A DNA stretch of 11,414 nucleotides from Chloroflexota bacterium (lineage in GTDB: Bacteria; Chloroflexota; Anaerolineae; 4572-78; J111), in contig RFJF01000147.1 in the NCBI GenBank assembly GCA_003695455.1, forward strand, positions 1 to 11,414, in the 5' to 3' direction. Each line of letters starts with the position of its first letter. Positions within the stretch are counted from its first letter, which is position 1. Under the pieces are notes generated by a model. That model saw only the letters and a program-made list of their open reading frames with translations, had not been told where the DNA came from and ran no database searches. Shown here piece after piece: positions 1 through 7,239 of the stretch. Made by a program: the position numbers and the translations under genes.

Positions 1-1349
1 CCCGCGCCGTGCTGGGGCTGGTTAACAAATTCAACCACAATTTTACCGCCGGCGATGCCAAACTGCTGGCCGCGCTGGCCCAGCAAGTGACCACCATCAT
101 TAACAACCACATCACCCACCGCAAACTGGTGGTAGAAGAACGCATTAGCCGCGAACTGGAAATTGCCGCCGAAATTCAGGAAAGTTTTCTGCCGGTAAAG
201 CTGCCCCAAATGGGCGGGCTGTCAATGGCGGTTTCGTCGGTGCCGGCATCTGAAGTGGGCGGTGATTTTTACGACTTTGTAACGCTGGATGACCGGCATT
301 TGGTGGTGATGATTGGCGATGTATCGGGCAAGGGCATTCCGGCGGCCATGCTCACCTCTGTAACCCGCACCATGCTGCGCGTAGAAGCCATGCGTGGCGA
401 ACCGCCCCACAAAATCATTCAGCAGGCTAACAACGTGTTGTATCAGGAATTAAGCCGCACGGATTCATTTGTAACCGTGTTTGTGGCCTCAATTGACACA
501 TTTGAAGGCCGAATTACGTACGCCAGCGCCGGTCACACCCCGGCGTTACTCTGGCGCAGTGCAGACAGATCGGTAGAAATGCTCAAAGCCACATCGCTGC
601 CGGTGGGCATTTTTAATTTGCAGGATAACCGCTCCCGAACGATCAACCTTGACCCCGGTGACACGCTGGTGCTGTACACAGACGGCATCACCGAGGCACA
701 ATCACCCAACCACGATTTTTTTGGACTCAACCGGCTCAAATATATTGTAAAATCTCGCGGCACCGAGCCGCCGGAGCAGCTTCAGCAATTCATCCAGTCT
801 GAGGTGAGTAATTTTCGGCGGCACGCGGCCTGGGGAGACGACGCCACCATGCTAATCCTCAAAACATTGGCGCAGGCCGAAGTTCCTGCCCCGCAGAATA
901 TTTCTACCGTGGTCAAAACCGTAGATTTCATCTATCCGGCCAACATGGATTATCTCAGCGATATTTCACAGCAAATTGCCAATACCTGCCGTGAACATTC
1001 CGGGTTGCCTGCCGGTTCGCGCGGTGATGATTTTATCTACCTGATAGAACTGGCGATTTCAGAAATTTGCACAAATATTATGAAACATGCTTACGTTGAC
1101 TCTGAAAACGGAAAAATAAGAGGGCAGGTAACGTTGTTGAACAACGGCGTGCAGCTTGATTTTTTTGACCAGGGCCTTGGTTTTGACCCCAACTCGGTGC
1201 CGGAACCCGACGCTGACCCCACCAACTTGCGTGAGGGCGGGTACGGATTGCATATTGTGCGTCAGATTATGGACGTGGTTTCCTATGAAAGCAAAGCCGA
1301 AACCGGAAACCACTGGCATTTGATTAAATTTTTACCCTCGCAACAATAA
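1..1349 (+). CDS. GAF (partial) - PP2C/SpoIIE phosphatase - RsbW-like kinase fusion, 5' truncated
   Basis: This is a partner-switching regulator expected to control the phosphorylation of STAS proteins in the cytoplasm. The reading frame is open to the left edge (codons from base 3), so the GTG at 9 is probably internal. Residues are counted from that GTG. Residues 1-35 look like the end of a GAF domain. Residues 50-285 form an RsbU/SpoIIE-type PP2C phosphatase, with the candidate metal-binding aspartates in EVGGDFYD (D86), GDVSGKG (D104), YTDGITEA (D225) and WGDDAT (D277/D278). Residues 310-446 form a GHKL ATPase of the RsbW/SpoIIAB serine-kinase type: N box around E352 and N356, G1 box DQGLGFD (387-393), G2 box GGYGLHIV (410-417). 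Kinase and phosphatase thus lie in one chain, a rarer arrangement also known from SypE-type proteins. The two STAS genes downstream are the obvious substrates. The ATPase could be inactive or merely a binding module. The domain calls are firm and the substrates are inferred. Confidence 0.93.
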   Translation, partial: RAVLGLVNKFNHNFTAGDAKLLAALAQQVTTIINNHITHRKLVVEERISRELEIAAEIQESFLPVKLPQMGGLSMAVSSVPASEVGGDFYDFVTLDDRHLVVMIGDVSGKGIPAAMLTSVTRTMLRVEAMRGEPPHKIIQQANNVLYQELSRTDSFVTVFVASIDTFEGRITYASAGHTPALLWRSADRSVEMLKATSLPVGIFNLQDNRSRTINLDPGDTLVLYTDGITEAQSPNHDFFGLNRLKYIVKSRGTEPPEQLQQFIQSEVSNFRRHAAWGDDATMLILKTLAQAEVPAPQNISTVVKTVDFIYPANMDYLSDISQQIANTCREHSGLPAGSRGDDFIYLIELAISEICTNIMKHAYVDSENGKIRGQVTLLNNGVQLDFFDQGLGFDPNSVPEPDADPTNLREGGYGLHIVRQIMDVVSYESKAETGNHWHLIKFLPSQQ

Positions 1350-1481
1350 AACAACCGGCTGTTCAATGATTTGCTGAGCTGAAGGCAGGCATTCAGGCGT
1401 GTCTTTCATGTTAAGGTATGGTGTCTGAATTGCATGTTCGTCGTTATAAGATTAAAATGGGGCGGCCAATAGTTTTCATAA

Positions 1482-1564
1482 AACAAGTTGCCCACTGCAA
1501 TGCCACCGCAACGTGCAGACTTGTTCAATACGTACTTCTAGTTGCCCGGTAACCGGGCAGGAGG
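1482..1564 (+). promoter_or_regulatory. Structured leader with two inverted repeats reaching the ribosome-binding site of the first STAS gene
   Basis: Element A: AACAAGT (1482-1488) pairs with ACTTGTT (1519-1525), and directly inside it CTGCA (1495-1499) pairs with TGCAG (1514-1518). This gives a 12-bp stem with a 6-base bulge at 1489-1494. Element B: TGCCCGGT-A-ACCGGGCA (1543-1559) is a perfect inverted repeat. As RNA it is a 7-bp stem with a UAA loop. Its last base is the first base of the Shine-Dalgarno sequence AGGAGG (1559-1564), which lies 5 bases before the ATG. The octamer AGTTGCCC occurs at 1486-1493 (overlapping the bulge of A) and again at 1540-1547 (the start of B). It may be an RNA control element or a protein operator. 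The remainder of the 1350-1569 gap shows a TATAAG (1445-1450) without a convincing -35 partner, and no terminator after the preceding gene. Confidence 0.4.
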
Positions 1565-1569
1565 ATTTT

Positions 1570-1914
1570 ATGGAAATCGCAAGCAAATCTATCTCGCCAA
1601 CCGTAAGTATTGTCTCTTTTGACGGAGCGCTCAACGCTCGTTCTGCAGAAGAAGCCAAACAGACCTTCAGAGACTTGGTAGAAAAGGGCGTGAACCAGGT
1701 GGTTGTGGATTTGCACCAGGTCCCGTTCATTGACAGTTCCGGATTGGCTGCACTGGTTTCCGGCCTGAAAACGTTGGGCGGCGAGGCGGCGCATCTGAAG
1801 CTGGCTGCGCCTCAGGCCCAGGCCCGCCTGTTGTTTGAACTGACCATGTTTGACCGTGTGTTTGAAATTCACGATAGCGTTGAAGCGGCGCTTGATACAG
1901 CCGGCGCAGATTGA
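1570..1914 (+). CDS. STAS-domain anti-sigma factor antagonist (SpoIIAA/RsbV family), first copy
   Basis: A 114-residue single STAS-domain protein, the usual length for SpoIIAA/RsbV anti-anti-sigma factors. In this family the unphosphorylated form binds the RsbW-type kinase and frees its target, and phosphorylation of one serine blocks binding. The phosphosite motif VPFIDSSGLAALVSG spans residues 51-65. S56 aligns with Ser58 of SpoIIAA. The start is ATG at 1570 because AGGAGG (1559-1564) lies 5 bases upstream. The frame stays open to a GTG at 1513, but that 19-residue extension has no ribosome-binding site and runs through the leader hairpins. The second STAS gene follows after 12 bases, so the two are co-transcribed. 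The adjacent kinase/phosphatase fusion is the likely modifier of S56. The downstream target is not in the window. Confidence 0.93.
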   Translation: MEIASKSISPTVSIVSFDGALNARSAEEAKQTFRDLVEKGVNQVVVDLHQVPFIDSSGLAALVSGLKTLGGEAAHLKLAAPQAQARLLFELTMFDRVFEIHDSVEAALDTAGAD

Positions 1915-1926
1915 AAGTAATTGTTA

Positions 1927-2265
1927 ATGAACGTTTCACACCAGCCCATGGCAGGCAATATTACGCTTGTTCAACTGGATGGCCGGCTTGATGCCCGTTC
2001 CAGCGTGCAGGTGAAAGGTGTGCTGGCTGAACTGATTGAGGCCAACCAGAAAAAGATTATTCTGGATTTACAAAACGTTCCGTTTATTGATAGCTCAGGG
2101 CTGGTGGCGCTGGTATCCGGGTTGCGGCTGGCCAATGAAAAACACGGGAGAATTGTGCTGTGTGGTGCACAATCGCAAGCCCAAATTGTATTCAGGCTGA
2201 CCATGCTCGATCGAGTGTTTTCCATTCACCCCACCCCGATTGAAGCCAGACAGAGTTTGTTGTGA
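1927..2265 (+). CDS. STAS-domain anti-sigma factor antagonist, second copy
   Basis: A 112-residue STAS protein and tandem paralogue of the preceding gene. The two share the stretches LDGRLDARS / FDGALNARS near the N terminus, VPFIDSSGL in the middle and LTM-DRVF-IH near the C terminus. The phosphorylatable serine is again S56 in DSSG. ATG at 1927 is chosen: a weak GAAAG (1913-1917) lies 9 bases upstream. TTG at 1921 and ATG at 1948 are in-frame alternatives. The start lies 12 bases after the previous stop, so translational coupling is plausible. The loops away from the phosphosite differ between the copies, so they could compete for one kinase or address different partners. That last point is inference. 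Family assignment is secure. Confidence 0.92.
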   Translation: MNVSHQPMAGNITLVQLDGRLDARSSVQVKGVLAELIEANQKKIILDLQNVPFIDSSGLVALVSGLRLANEKHGRIVLCGAQSQAQIVFRLTMLDRVFSIHPTPIEARQSLL

Positions 2266-2283
2266 TGTGCAAAGGGCCGGATT

Positions 2284-2652
2284 GTGTCAACAAAAGTCCT
2301 CATCATTGATGATGCCCCGCACATTCGGCGGCTGATTGCCAGAATGTTGACCATGTCTGACTTTGAATCTCTTGAAGCCGCCAACGGCCGCGAGGGGTTG
2401 GAAATGTTAAAAAAACATCACCCGCACGTTGTAACCTGTGATATTTCAATGCCGGTGATGGATGGGTACGAGTTTTTAGAGGCCGTTCGGCAGGACCCGG
2501 AGCTGGCAAACGTGCCGGTTATTGTGATTACGGCCATTGGTCAGGAAGAGGAAACAACCAAAGCCAGGCAAATGGGCGCCAATGCCTGTTTAACCAAACC
2601 GTTCAGCTCCAGCCATCTGGTGGAGGTTATTGAAGATTTGCTGCAACAGTAA
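2284..2652 (+). CDS. Stand-alone CheY-like response regulator receiver
   Basis: A 122-residue single-domain receiver. The acidic pair D9/D10 (VLIIDD), the phospho-acceptor D53 (TCDISMPVMDG), the switch residue T83 (VITA) and the invariant K105 (LTKPF) are all present, so it should be phosphorylated by a histidine kinase. There is no DNA-binding or enzymatic output domain, so it must act by protein contact. The start is GTG at 2284 with AAGGG (2272-2276) 7 bases upstream. It begins 18 bases after the second STAS gene and closes the operon just before an intrinsic terminator. Its position suggests it feeds a two-component signal into the phosphatase/kinase-STAS switch. The cognate histidine kinase is not visible and may lie left of the window or elsewhere. 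Confidence 0.93.
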   Translation: MSTKVLIIDDAPHIRRLIARMLTMSDFESLEAANGREGLEMLKKHHPHVVTCDISMPVMDGYEFLEAVRQDPELANVPVIVITAIGQEEETTKARQMGANACLTKPFSSSHLVEVIEDLLQQ

Positions 2653-2688
2653 ACAATTTTGAAAATCTGAAAAACGCTGAATAATCTG

Positions 2689-2714
2689 CCGGGCCTCAGG
2701 CGTCCGGTTTTTTT
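2689..2714 (+). terminator. Intrinsic terminator of the STAS/receiver operon
   Basis: CCGG-GCC (2689-2695), loop TCA, GGC, a 2-base bulge GT and CCGG (to 2707) form a GC-rich stem followed by seven T (2708-2714). It lies 36 bases after the receiver stop codon. Confidence 0.7.
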
Positions 2715-2744
2715 GTGCGGGTGATAAATCCACTGCCGGAATCA

Positions 2745-2778
2745 AAAAACCCTGCCGTCAATTGACGGCAGGGTTTTT
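2745..2778. terminator. Bidirectional terminator between convergent transcription units
   Basis: A perfect 34-base palindrome: AAAAA, CCCTGCCGTCAA (2750-2761), its exact complement (2762-2773), TTTTT. It carries a T-run after the stem on either strand (five T on plus, six on minus). It sits 21 bases past the clpC stop, so its main role is ending the minus-strand clpC transcript. It also backs up the plus-strand terminator at 2689-2714. Confidence 0.85.
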
Positions 2779-2799
2779 ATTGGCTCAAAAGTCAAAAAA

Positions 2800-5259
2800 T
2801 CAAACGGCTTCAGGTACCACCTCTTCCGGCGTTTCGGCAGAGGCGATGACTTCAAACACAATTTCACCATCTTTTACATCAGCCTGAACCGTGTCACCGG
2901 CTTTAAAGTTGTTGGCCAGAATACCTTCAGACAGCGCATCTTCAATTCTGGCCTGGATGACCCGGCGCAGGGGACGTGCGCCAAAATCAGGGTTGTATCC
3001 TTCTTCGGCCAGAAAATCTTTGGCGGCTTCGGTGATGACCAGCTTGATATCGTGCTCTTTGAGCAATTCGTGTACGTGCTGAACCAGCAAATCTACAATC
3101 TCGCCAATTTCTTTGCGGGTGAGCGCCCGGAAGATGATGGTGCCGTCCAGCCGGTTTCTGAATTCCGGCCGGAAGGTGCGTTCCATTTCTTCCATCACTT
3201 TTTTGCGCATTTTTTGGTAATCGTGTTCTTCGCTGGCGTTTTCTTCGCGCTTAATGTTGAAACCCAGGCTGGTTTCGCGTTTGATCAGGTCAGCGCCCAC
3301 GTTTGAGGTTAGAATGAGAATGGTGTTTCTGAAATCAACCTTTTTGCCTTTGGCGTCACTCAGTTGACCATCTTCCATGATTTGCAGCAGCGTGTTGAAC
3401 GCTTCCGGGTGGGCTTTTTCAATCTCGTCAAACAGAATGACGCTGTACGGGCGGCGGCGCACCGATTCGGTGAGCTGCCCGCCTTCTTCAAAGCCCACAT
3501 ACCCCGGCGGCGAACCGACCAGCCGGGCCACGTTGTGCCGTTCCATAAATTCGCTCATATCAAGTTTGATGAGCGCGTCTTCGCTGCCAAACATAAATTC
3601 GGCCAGCGTTTTTGCCAGTTCGGTTTTGCCCACGCCGGTGGGGCCCAAAAAGATGAACGTGCCAATGGGGCGGCGCGGGTCTTTTAACCCGGCCCGCGCA
3701 CGGCGCACGGCCTTTGAAATAGCCTCGATGGCTTCATGCTGGCCAACAACGCGCTGGTGCAGCGCATCTTCCATTTGCAGCAGGCGTTCTTTTTCTTCGG
3801 TGGCCAGGCGGCGCACCGGGATTCCCGTCCACATTGATACAACTTCGGCAATGTCTTCTTCTGTAACACTGGGTAATGGTTTTGAGTCTTCCAACTCAAG
3901 GCCAATATCGTCCAGCGTGCTGTCCAGACTGCCTTCGTGGTCGGGTAGTTTGGGGAAATCGCCAAACGGAGAGGCGATGTCCGGTTCAGTCTTGAGCGTC
4001 TGTTCGCTTTTGCCGGAAAACGGCACTTTGTACAACCGGACACGTGCGCCGGCTTCGTCAATCAGGTCAATGGCTTTATCCGGCATAAAGCGGTCGGTCA
4101 CGTAGCGGGCAGCCAGATTGGCGGCGGCTACCAGCGCCTCATCGGTGATTTCCAGATTGTGGTGGGCTTCGTAGCGATTGCGGATTCCCTTCAAAATCTG
4201 AATGGTTTCTTCAATTGAAGGTTCGTCAACGGTTACAGACTGAAAACGCCGTTCGAGCGCGGCGTCGCCTTCAATGTTTTTGCGGTACTCATCCAGCGTG
4301 GTGGCGCCAATACATTGCAGTTCGCCGCGGGCCAGCGCCGGTTTGAGAATGTTGGCCGCATCAACCGAGCTTCCGGCCGAGCCGGCGCCCACCAGCATGT
4401 GGAGTTCGTCAATAAACAGAATGGCGCCCGATTCCTTGATTTCGTCAATAACGCGCTTGAGACGTTCTTCAAACTGGCCGCGGTACATAGTGCCCGCCAC
4501 CAGCGATCCGACATCGAGCATGACCACGCGCTTGCCCAGCAGTACATCGGGGGCTTCGCGGTTGACAATTCGCTGCGCCAGGCCTTCGACAATGGCGGTT
4601 TTACCAACGCCCGGCTCGCCGATGAGGGCGGGGTTGTTTTTTGTACGCCGGGAAAGAATTTGAATGACGCGCTCAATTTCAGTTTGCCGGCCAACAACCG
4701 GGTCAAGTTTGCCTTGTTCGGCCTGGGCCGTGAGGTCCGTGCCAAGCTGGTCAACCAGCGGCGTGCCTTTGCTGGCCTGCTCGCGGCTTGAGGTGGATGT
4801 GGATGACTGGGATGATGTTTCCATCATAACCCGCGCGGTTTGTGAGCGAACTTTGTCCAGCCCAACGCCCAAGCCGCGCAGCACATCCACGGCTACGCCT
4901 TCGCCGGCTCTGACCAACCCCAGCAACAGGTGTTCGGTGCCAATATAGTGATGCCCCAACCGGCGGGCTTCATCCACGGCCAGTTCAATCACGCGCTTGG
5001 TGCGGGGCGTGAGGCTCAGTTTGCCGTACATGGCGCGCTGGCCGCGGCCTACTGTGCGTTCTACGCGTTCGCGGATTTGCCTGGGGTCTACCCCAAGGTC
5101 ACGCAACACGCGAACGGCTACACCGTTTTCTTCTCTTACCAACCCCAGCAAGAGGTGTTCAGTGCCAATGTAGTTGTGGTTCAGCCGTTGTGCTTCTTCC
5201 TGTGCCAGGGTTAGTACTCGTCGCGCACGTTTAGTGAACCGATCAAATTTGTCACTCAT
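2800..5259 (-). CDS. clpC: ATP-dependent Clp protease ATP-binding subunit ClpC (Hsp100 unfoldase)
   Basis: An 819-residue AAA+ unfoldase that feeds proteins into the ClpP peptidase chamber in the cytoplasm. Two Clp_N repeats (about 1-70 and 80-145, each with a [11 protein letters not shown] motif) precede D1, with Walker A GEPGVGKT (214-221), Walker B FIDE (to D284/E285) and arginines R337/R338. D2 has Walker A GPTGVGKT (539-546), Walker B FDEIE (D611/E612), sensor-1 TSN (651-653) and sensor-2 GARPLRR (760-766). LGF at 665-667 fits the ClpP-docking tripeptide and supports ClpC over ClpB. The segment 408-466, where ClpC normally has a coiled-coil middle domain, is instead acidic, Pro/Ser-rich and lacks heptads. 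ATG at 5259 has AAGGA 7 bases upstream. It lies 86 bases downstream of rpsA with no clear promoter or CtsR/CIRCE-like site between, so co-transcription with rpsA is likely. Confidence 0.97.
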   Translation of the reverse strand: MSDKFDRFTKRARRVLTLAQEEAQRLNHNYIGTEHLLLGLVREENGVAVRVLRDLGVDPRQIRERVERTVGRGQRAMYGKLSLTPRTKRVIELAVDEARRLGHHYIGTEHLLLGLVRAGEGVAVDVLRGLGVGLDKVRSQTARVMMETSSQSSTSTSSREQASKGTPLVDQLGTDLTAQAEQGKLDPVVGRQTEIERVIQILSRRTKNNPALIGEPGVGKTAIVEGLAQRIVNREAPDVLLGKRVVMLDVGSLVAGTMYRGQFEERLKRVIDEIKESGAILFIDELHMLVGAGSAGSSVDAANILKPALARGELQCIGATTLDEYRKNIEGDAALERRFQSVTVDEPSIEETIQILKGIRNRYEAHHNLEITDEALVAAANLAARYVTDRFMPDKAIDLIDEAGARVRLYKVPFSGKSEQTLKTEPDIASPFGDFPKLPDHEGSLDSTLDDIGLELEDSKPLPSVTEEDIAEVVSMWTGIPVRRLATEEKERLLQMEDALHQRVVGQHEAIEAISKAVRRARAGLKDPRRPIGTFIFLGPTGVGKTELAKTLAEFMFGSEDALIKLDMSEFMERHNVARLVGSPPGYVGFEEGGQLTESVRRRPYSVILFDEIEKAHPEAFNTLLQIMEDGQLSDAKGKKVDFRNTILILTSNVGADLIKRETSLGFNIKREENASEEHDYQKMRKKVMEEMERTFRPEFRNRLDGTIIFRALTRKEIGEIVDLLVQHVHELLKEHDIKLVITEAAKDFLAEEGYNPDFGARPLRRVIQARIEDALSEGILANNFKAGDTVQADVKDGEIVFEVIASAETPEEVVPEAV

Positions 5260-5345
5260 TTAAAAATCCTTGTTTAGCGGGTAACAATTTTTGGTGTTGA
5301 TATCTGGCACGTCGTTGTGACCGGGGTGTGGCAAGCAAGAAAGCT

Positions 5346-6515
5346 CTATTCGGCATCTTCACCATCAGAGTCTTCAGCCTGTTCGTAATCGGCCCAGTCT
5401 GATTCATCTTCAACTTGCTTCATGCTTAACCCCATCCGGCGGCGGTCGGGGTCAATGTGAATAATCCGCACCCGAACTTCCTGCCCTTCAGATACTACGT
5501 CACGGGGGTGAGAAATATTTCTGTCTGAAATTTCAGAAATGTGAATCAACCCTTCAATCCGGTTGTCAATCCGGGCAAATGCGCCAAAATTGGTCAGCTT
5601 GGTGATGGTGGCGTCAACAATCTGGTCAATGTGGAAGTAGTCAAACACTTCGCTCCAGGGTTCTGGCTGCAACCGTTTCAGACTGAGCGCCACGCGCTGC
5701 TGGTCGTGTTCAACATTCAGTACGTACACCTTGATTTTGTCGCCAACTTTCAGGATTTCGCCGGGGTGCGAAACGTGCGTCCATGCCAGTTCAGACAGAT
5801 GAATCAGCCCGTCAATGCCGCCAATGTCCACAAACGCGCCAAAATCGGCCAGGCTGGTTACCCTGCCATCCCGCACATCACCTTCGGTAATGCTTTCAAG
5901 TAGTTTGGCCCGTTCTTTTTTCTGTTCCACCCGCAGGTCATCGGCTGCGGCGCGTTCAGAAAAGATAAGCCGGTTGCGGCTGCGGTCTACTTCAATGATT
6001 TTGAGTTTGAGCGTTTTGCCGGTCAACTCGCCCCAGCGGTCTGATTTGTTGGCGGCGTTGTATTGCACACTGGTCAGTTGAGACCCCGGCACAAACCCCC
6101 GAACGTGCCCAAAGCTCACAATCAGCCCGCCTTTGTTGTTGCCAATGACTTTGCTTTCAATCATTTCACTGGCTTCAAAAAGACGCTCGGCTTCATCCCA
6201 ATCTTTTTCTGCTCTGGCCCGGCTGAGCGAAAGGATGATGTGGGCTTCTTCATCATTGGGCGTTTTCAGCACGTAAACCGGAATGGTGTCGCCGACATTT
6301 ATTTCGGCAATTTCTTCCGGGGTGAGATTATCAAGGTCTCGGGGTTCTACCAAACCTTCATACTTTGCACCAACATCCACAAAGATTTCGCCCGGTTTTT
6401 TACTGGCGACAACTCCTTTTACAATGGTGCCGTGCTTGACTTCCTGCATGACGTGCTCTTCTTGTTCCAAAAGCTCCGCCATCGACATGTTTTGGTCGTT
6501 AGATACGCTGGCCAA
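5346..6515 (-). CDS. rpsA: Ribosomal protein S1-like RNA-binding protein with four S1 domains
   Basis: A 389-residue protein with four S1 (OB-fold) RNA-binding domains at about residues 26-98, 113-191, 209-279 and 293-366. The last two carry the classic DFGAFVDIGGIDGLIHLSEL and NFGAFARI..IEGLIHISEI signatures. The second (GGLIVSFGHVRGFVPGSQL) resembles the ribosome/RNA-contact domain of S1. Four domains is the short form found outside Proteobacteria, where S1 usually has six. The last 20 or so residues are strongly acidic. It is expected to act on the 30S subunit or mRNA during initiation. The start is TTG at 6515: GGAGAAGG ends 4 bases before it, whereas the in-frame ATG nine codons later has no ribosome-binding site. 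A strong promoter lies about 80 bases upstream, and clpC follows on the same strand. Confidence 0.93.
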   Translation of the reverse strand: MASVSNDQNMSMAELLEQEEHVMQEVKHGTIVKGVVASKKPGEIFVDVGAKYEGLVEPRDLDNLTPEEIAEINVGDTIPVYVLKTPNDEEAHIILSLSRARAEKDWDEAERLFEASEMIESKVIGNNKGGLIVSFGHVRGFVPGSQLTSVQYNAANKSDRWGELTGKTLKLKIIEVDRSRNRLIFSERAAADDLRVEQKKERAKLLESITEGDVRDGRVTSLADFGAFVDIGGIDGLIHLSELAWTHVSHPGEILKVGDKIKVYVLNVEHDQQRVALSLKRLQPEPWSEVFDYFHIDQIVDATITKLTNFGAFARIDNRIEGLIHISEISDRNISHPRDVVSEGQEVRVRIIHIDPDRRRMGLSMKQVEDESDWADYEQAEDSDGEDAE

Positions 6516-6593
6516 ATTACCTTCTCCAATTAAACGATTTCTCTTTAATCACCGGGTTTTTTGTTGAGCCTCCGGCGATTTTGAGTGAAGAAC

Positions 6594-6622
6594 ATTATAC
6601 TTCGTTTCATTTCAAAAATCAA
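6594..6622 (-). promoter_or_regulatory. Sigma-70-type promoter for rpsA (and probably clpC)
   Basis: Read on the minus strand: -35 TTGATT (6622-6617), a 17-base spacer, then a perfect consensus -10 TATAAT (6599-6594). Transcription should start near 6587, leaving a leader of about 70 bases before the TTG start of rpsA. This is the best promoter match in the window, as expected for a ribosomal protein gene. Confidence 0.8.
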
Positions 6623-6634
6623 ACAGAACAACAA

Positions 6635-6647
6635 CCGGAAGTTCCGG
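6635..6647 (-). terminator. Possible weak terminator after ridA
   Basis: CCGGAA-G-TTCCGG is a perfect 13-base inverted repeat starting 8 bases beyond the ridA stop codon. On the minus strand it is followed by a T-rich but interrupted tract (TTGTTGTTCTGTTTG). It precedes the rpsA promoter, which is where a ridA terminator would be expected. The broken U-run makes this uncertain, and it could be an operator instead. Confidence 0.35.
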
Positions 6648-6655
6648 CAATTTTG

Positions 6656-7045
6656 CTATTTTCCCGGAATTGCCGCGACCATTTCTATCTCTACTGCCGC
6701 GCCCAGCGGCAGGCCGGCTACCTGCACCGTACTGCGCGCCGGCGGCGCGCCGGTGAAGTAACTGCCGTACACCTCGTTGACGGCGGCAAAGTCGGCCAAA
6801 TCTGCCACAAAGATGGTGGTTTTGACCACGTTGTCCAGATTTGTGCCGGCGGTTTCAAGCACGGCGGTCAGATTTTTCATCACCTGCGTGGTTTGTGCTT
6901 TGATGTCGCCTTCAACCAGTTTGCCGGTTTCCGGCACCAGGGGAATTTGCCCCGCCGTAAACACAAACTGCCCAATTTTTACGGCCTGCGAGTAGGGGCC
7001 AACGGCCGCCGGCGCATGGGGGGTGGAAATAATTTCTCGCTGCAT
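6656..7045 (-). CDS. ridA: RidA family 2-iminobutanoate/2-iminopropanoate deaminase
   Basis: A 129-residue RidA (YjgF/YER057c/UK114) protein, typical in length. The family hydrolyses reactive enamine/imine intermediates released by PLP-dependent enzymes to 2-ketoacids and ammonia, acting as a cytosolic trimer. Visible family marks are PAAVGPYSQAV (12-22, with Y18), FVFTAGQIPLVPETG (27-41), the substrate-carboxylate arginine R104 in PPARSTVQVAGLP (101-113), and E121 near the C terminus, matching the E. coli Glu120 position. Retention of R104 places it in the active RidA branch. The ATG at 7045 has GGGAG 6 bases upstream. The gene has its own promoter, divergent from guaB, and shows no functional link to rpsA downstream. 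Confidence 0.94.
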   Translation of the reverse strand: MQREIISTPHAPAAVGPYSQAVKIGQFVFTAGQIPLVPETGKLVEGDIKAQTTQVMKNLTAVLETAGTNLDNVVKTTIFVADLADFAAVNEVYGSYFTGAPPARSTVQVAGLPLGAAVEIEMVAAIPGK

Positions 7046-7087
7046 AATTTACTCCCTTTCTTGATTAATGGTTTATTGCTTAAAAAC

Positions 7088-7101
7088 TGCCGGTACCGGC
7101 A
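7088..7101. promoter_or_regulatory. 14-bp perfect palindrome in the ridA leader
   Basis: TGCCGGTACCGGCA is self-complementary throughout. It lies 14 bases past the ridA -10 box, at about +7 to +20 of the expected transcript. It may be a repressor operator, or a short stem without a proper loop. It resembles element B (TGCCCGGT-A-ACCGGGCA) in front of the first STAS gene. Confidence 0.35.
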
Positions 7102-7114
7102 ACTTTGACCCTGT

Positions 7115-7143
7115 ATTGTATCACGCTGCCAAAAATCGGCCAA
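7115..7143 (-). promoter_or_regulatory. Promoter for ridA
   Basis: On the minus strand: -35 TTGGCC (7143-7138), a 17-base spacer, -10 TACAAT (7120-7115). The predicted start near 7108 gives a leader of roughly 60 bases. It is divergent from the guaB promoter, with -35 boxes about 25 bases apart. Confidence 0.6.
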
Positions 7144-7167
7144 AGCGTGCGCTATTTCCGGTTTTGA

Positions 7168-7196
7168 TTGCTCATTGGGGGGATGTGCAGTAAAAT
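7168..7196 (+). promoter_or_regulatory. Promoter for guaB-trmL
   Basis: -35 TTGCTC (7168-7173), a 17-base spacer, -10 TAAAAT (7191-7196). The expected start near 7203 leaves a leader of about 37 bases before the guaB ATG. The spacer contains a run of six G. Confidence 0.5.
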
Positions 7197-7239
7197 ACCC
7201 GCGATTTTTGCCGGAATACATTGGGATATGGAGTGTGAA

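Noticed and set aside
1513..1569. Upstream GTG start extending the first STAS protein by 19 residues
   Set aside because: There is no ribosome-binding site, the extension lies in the leader inverted repeats, and AGGAGG is correctly placed for ATG 1570.
3377..4105. Plus-strand open frame of 242 codons inside clpC
   Set aside because: It is antisense to highly conserved ClpC sequence, and the translation is Ser/Arg-rich with no recognisable domain.
5260..5345. CtsR or CIRCE heat-shock operator before clpC
   Set aside because: Neither the CtsR heptad repeat nor the TTAGCACTC inverted repeat is present, and no convincing promoter was found in this gap.
7168..7239. Earlier guaB starts at TTG 7168 and ATG 7228
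   Set aside because: TTG 7168 coincides with the predicted -35 box, ATG 7228 lacks good spacing to a ribosome-binding site, and GGAG before 7240 gives the usual IMPDH N terminus.
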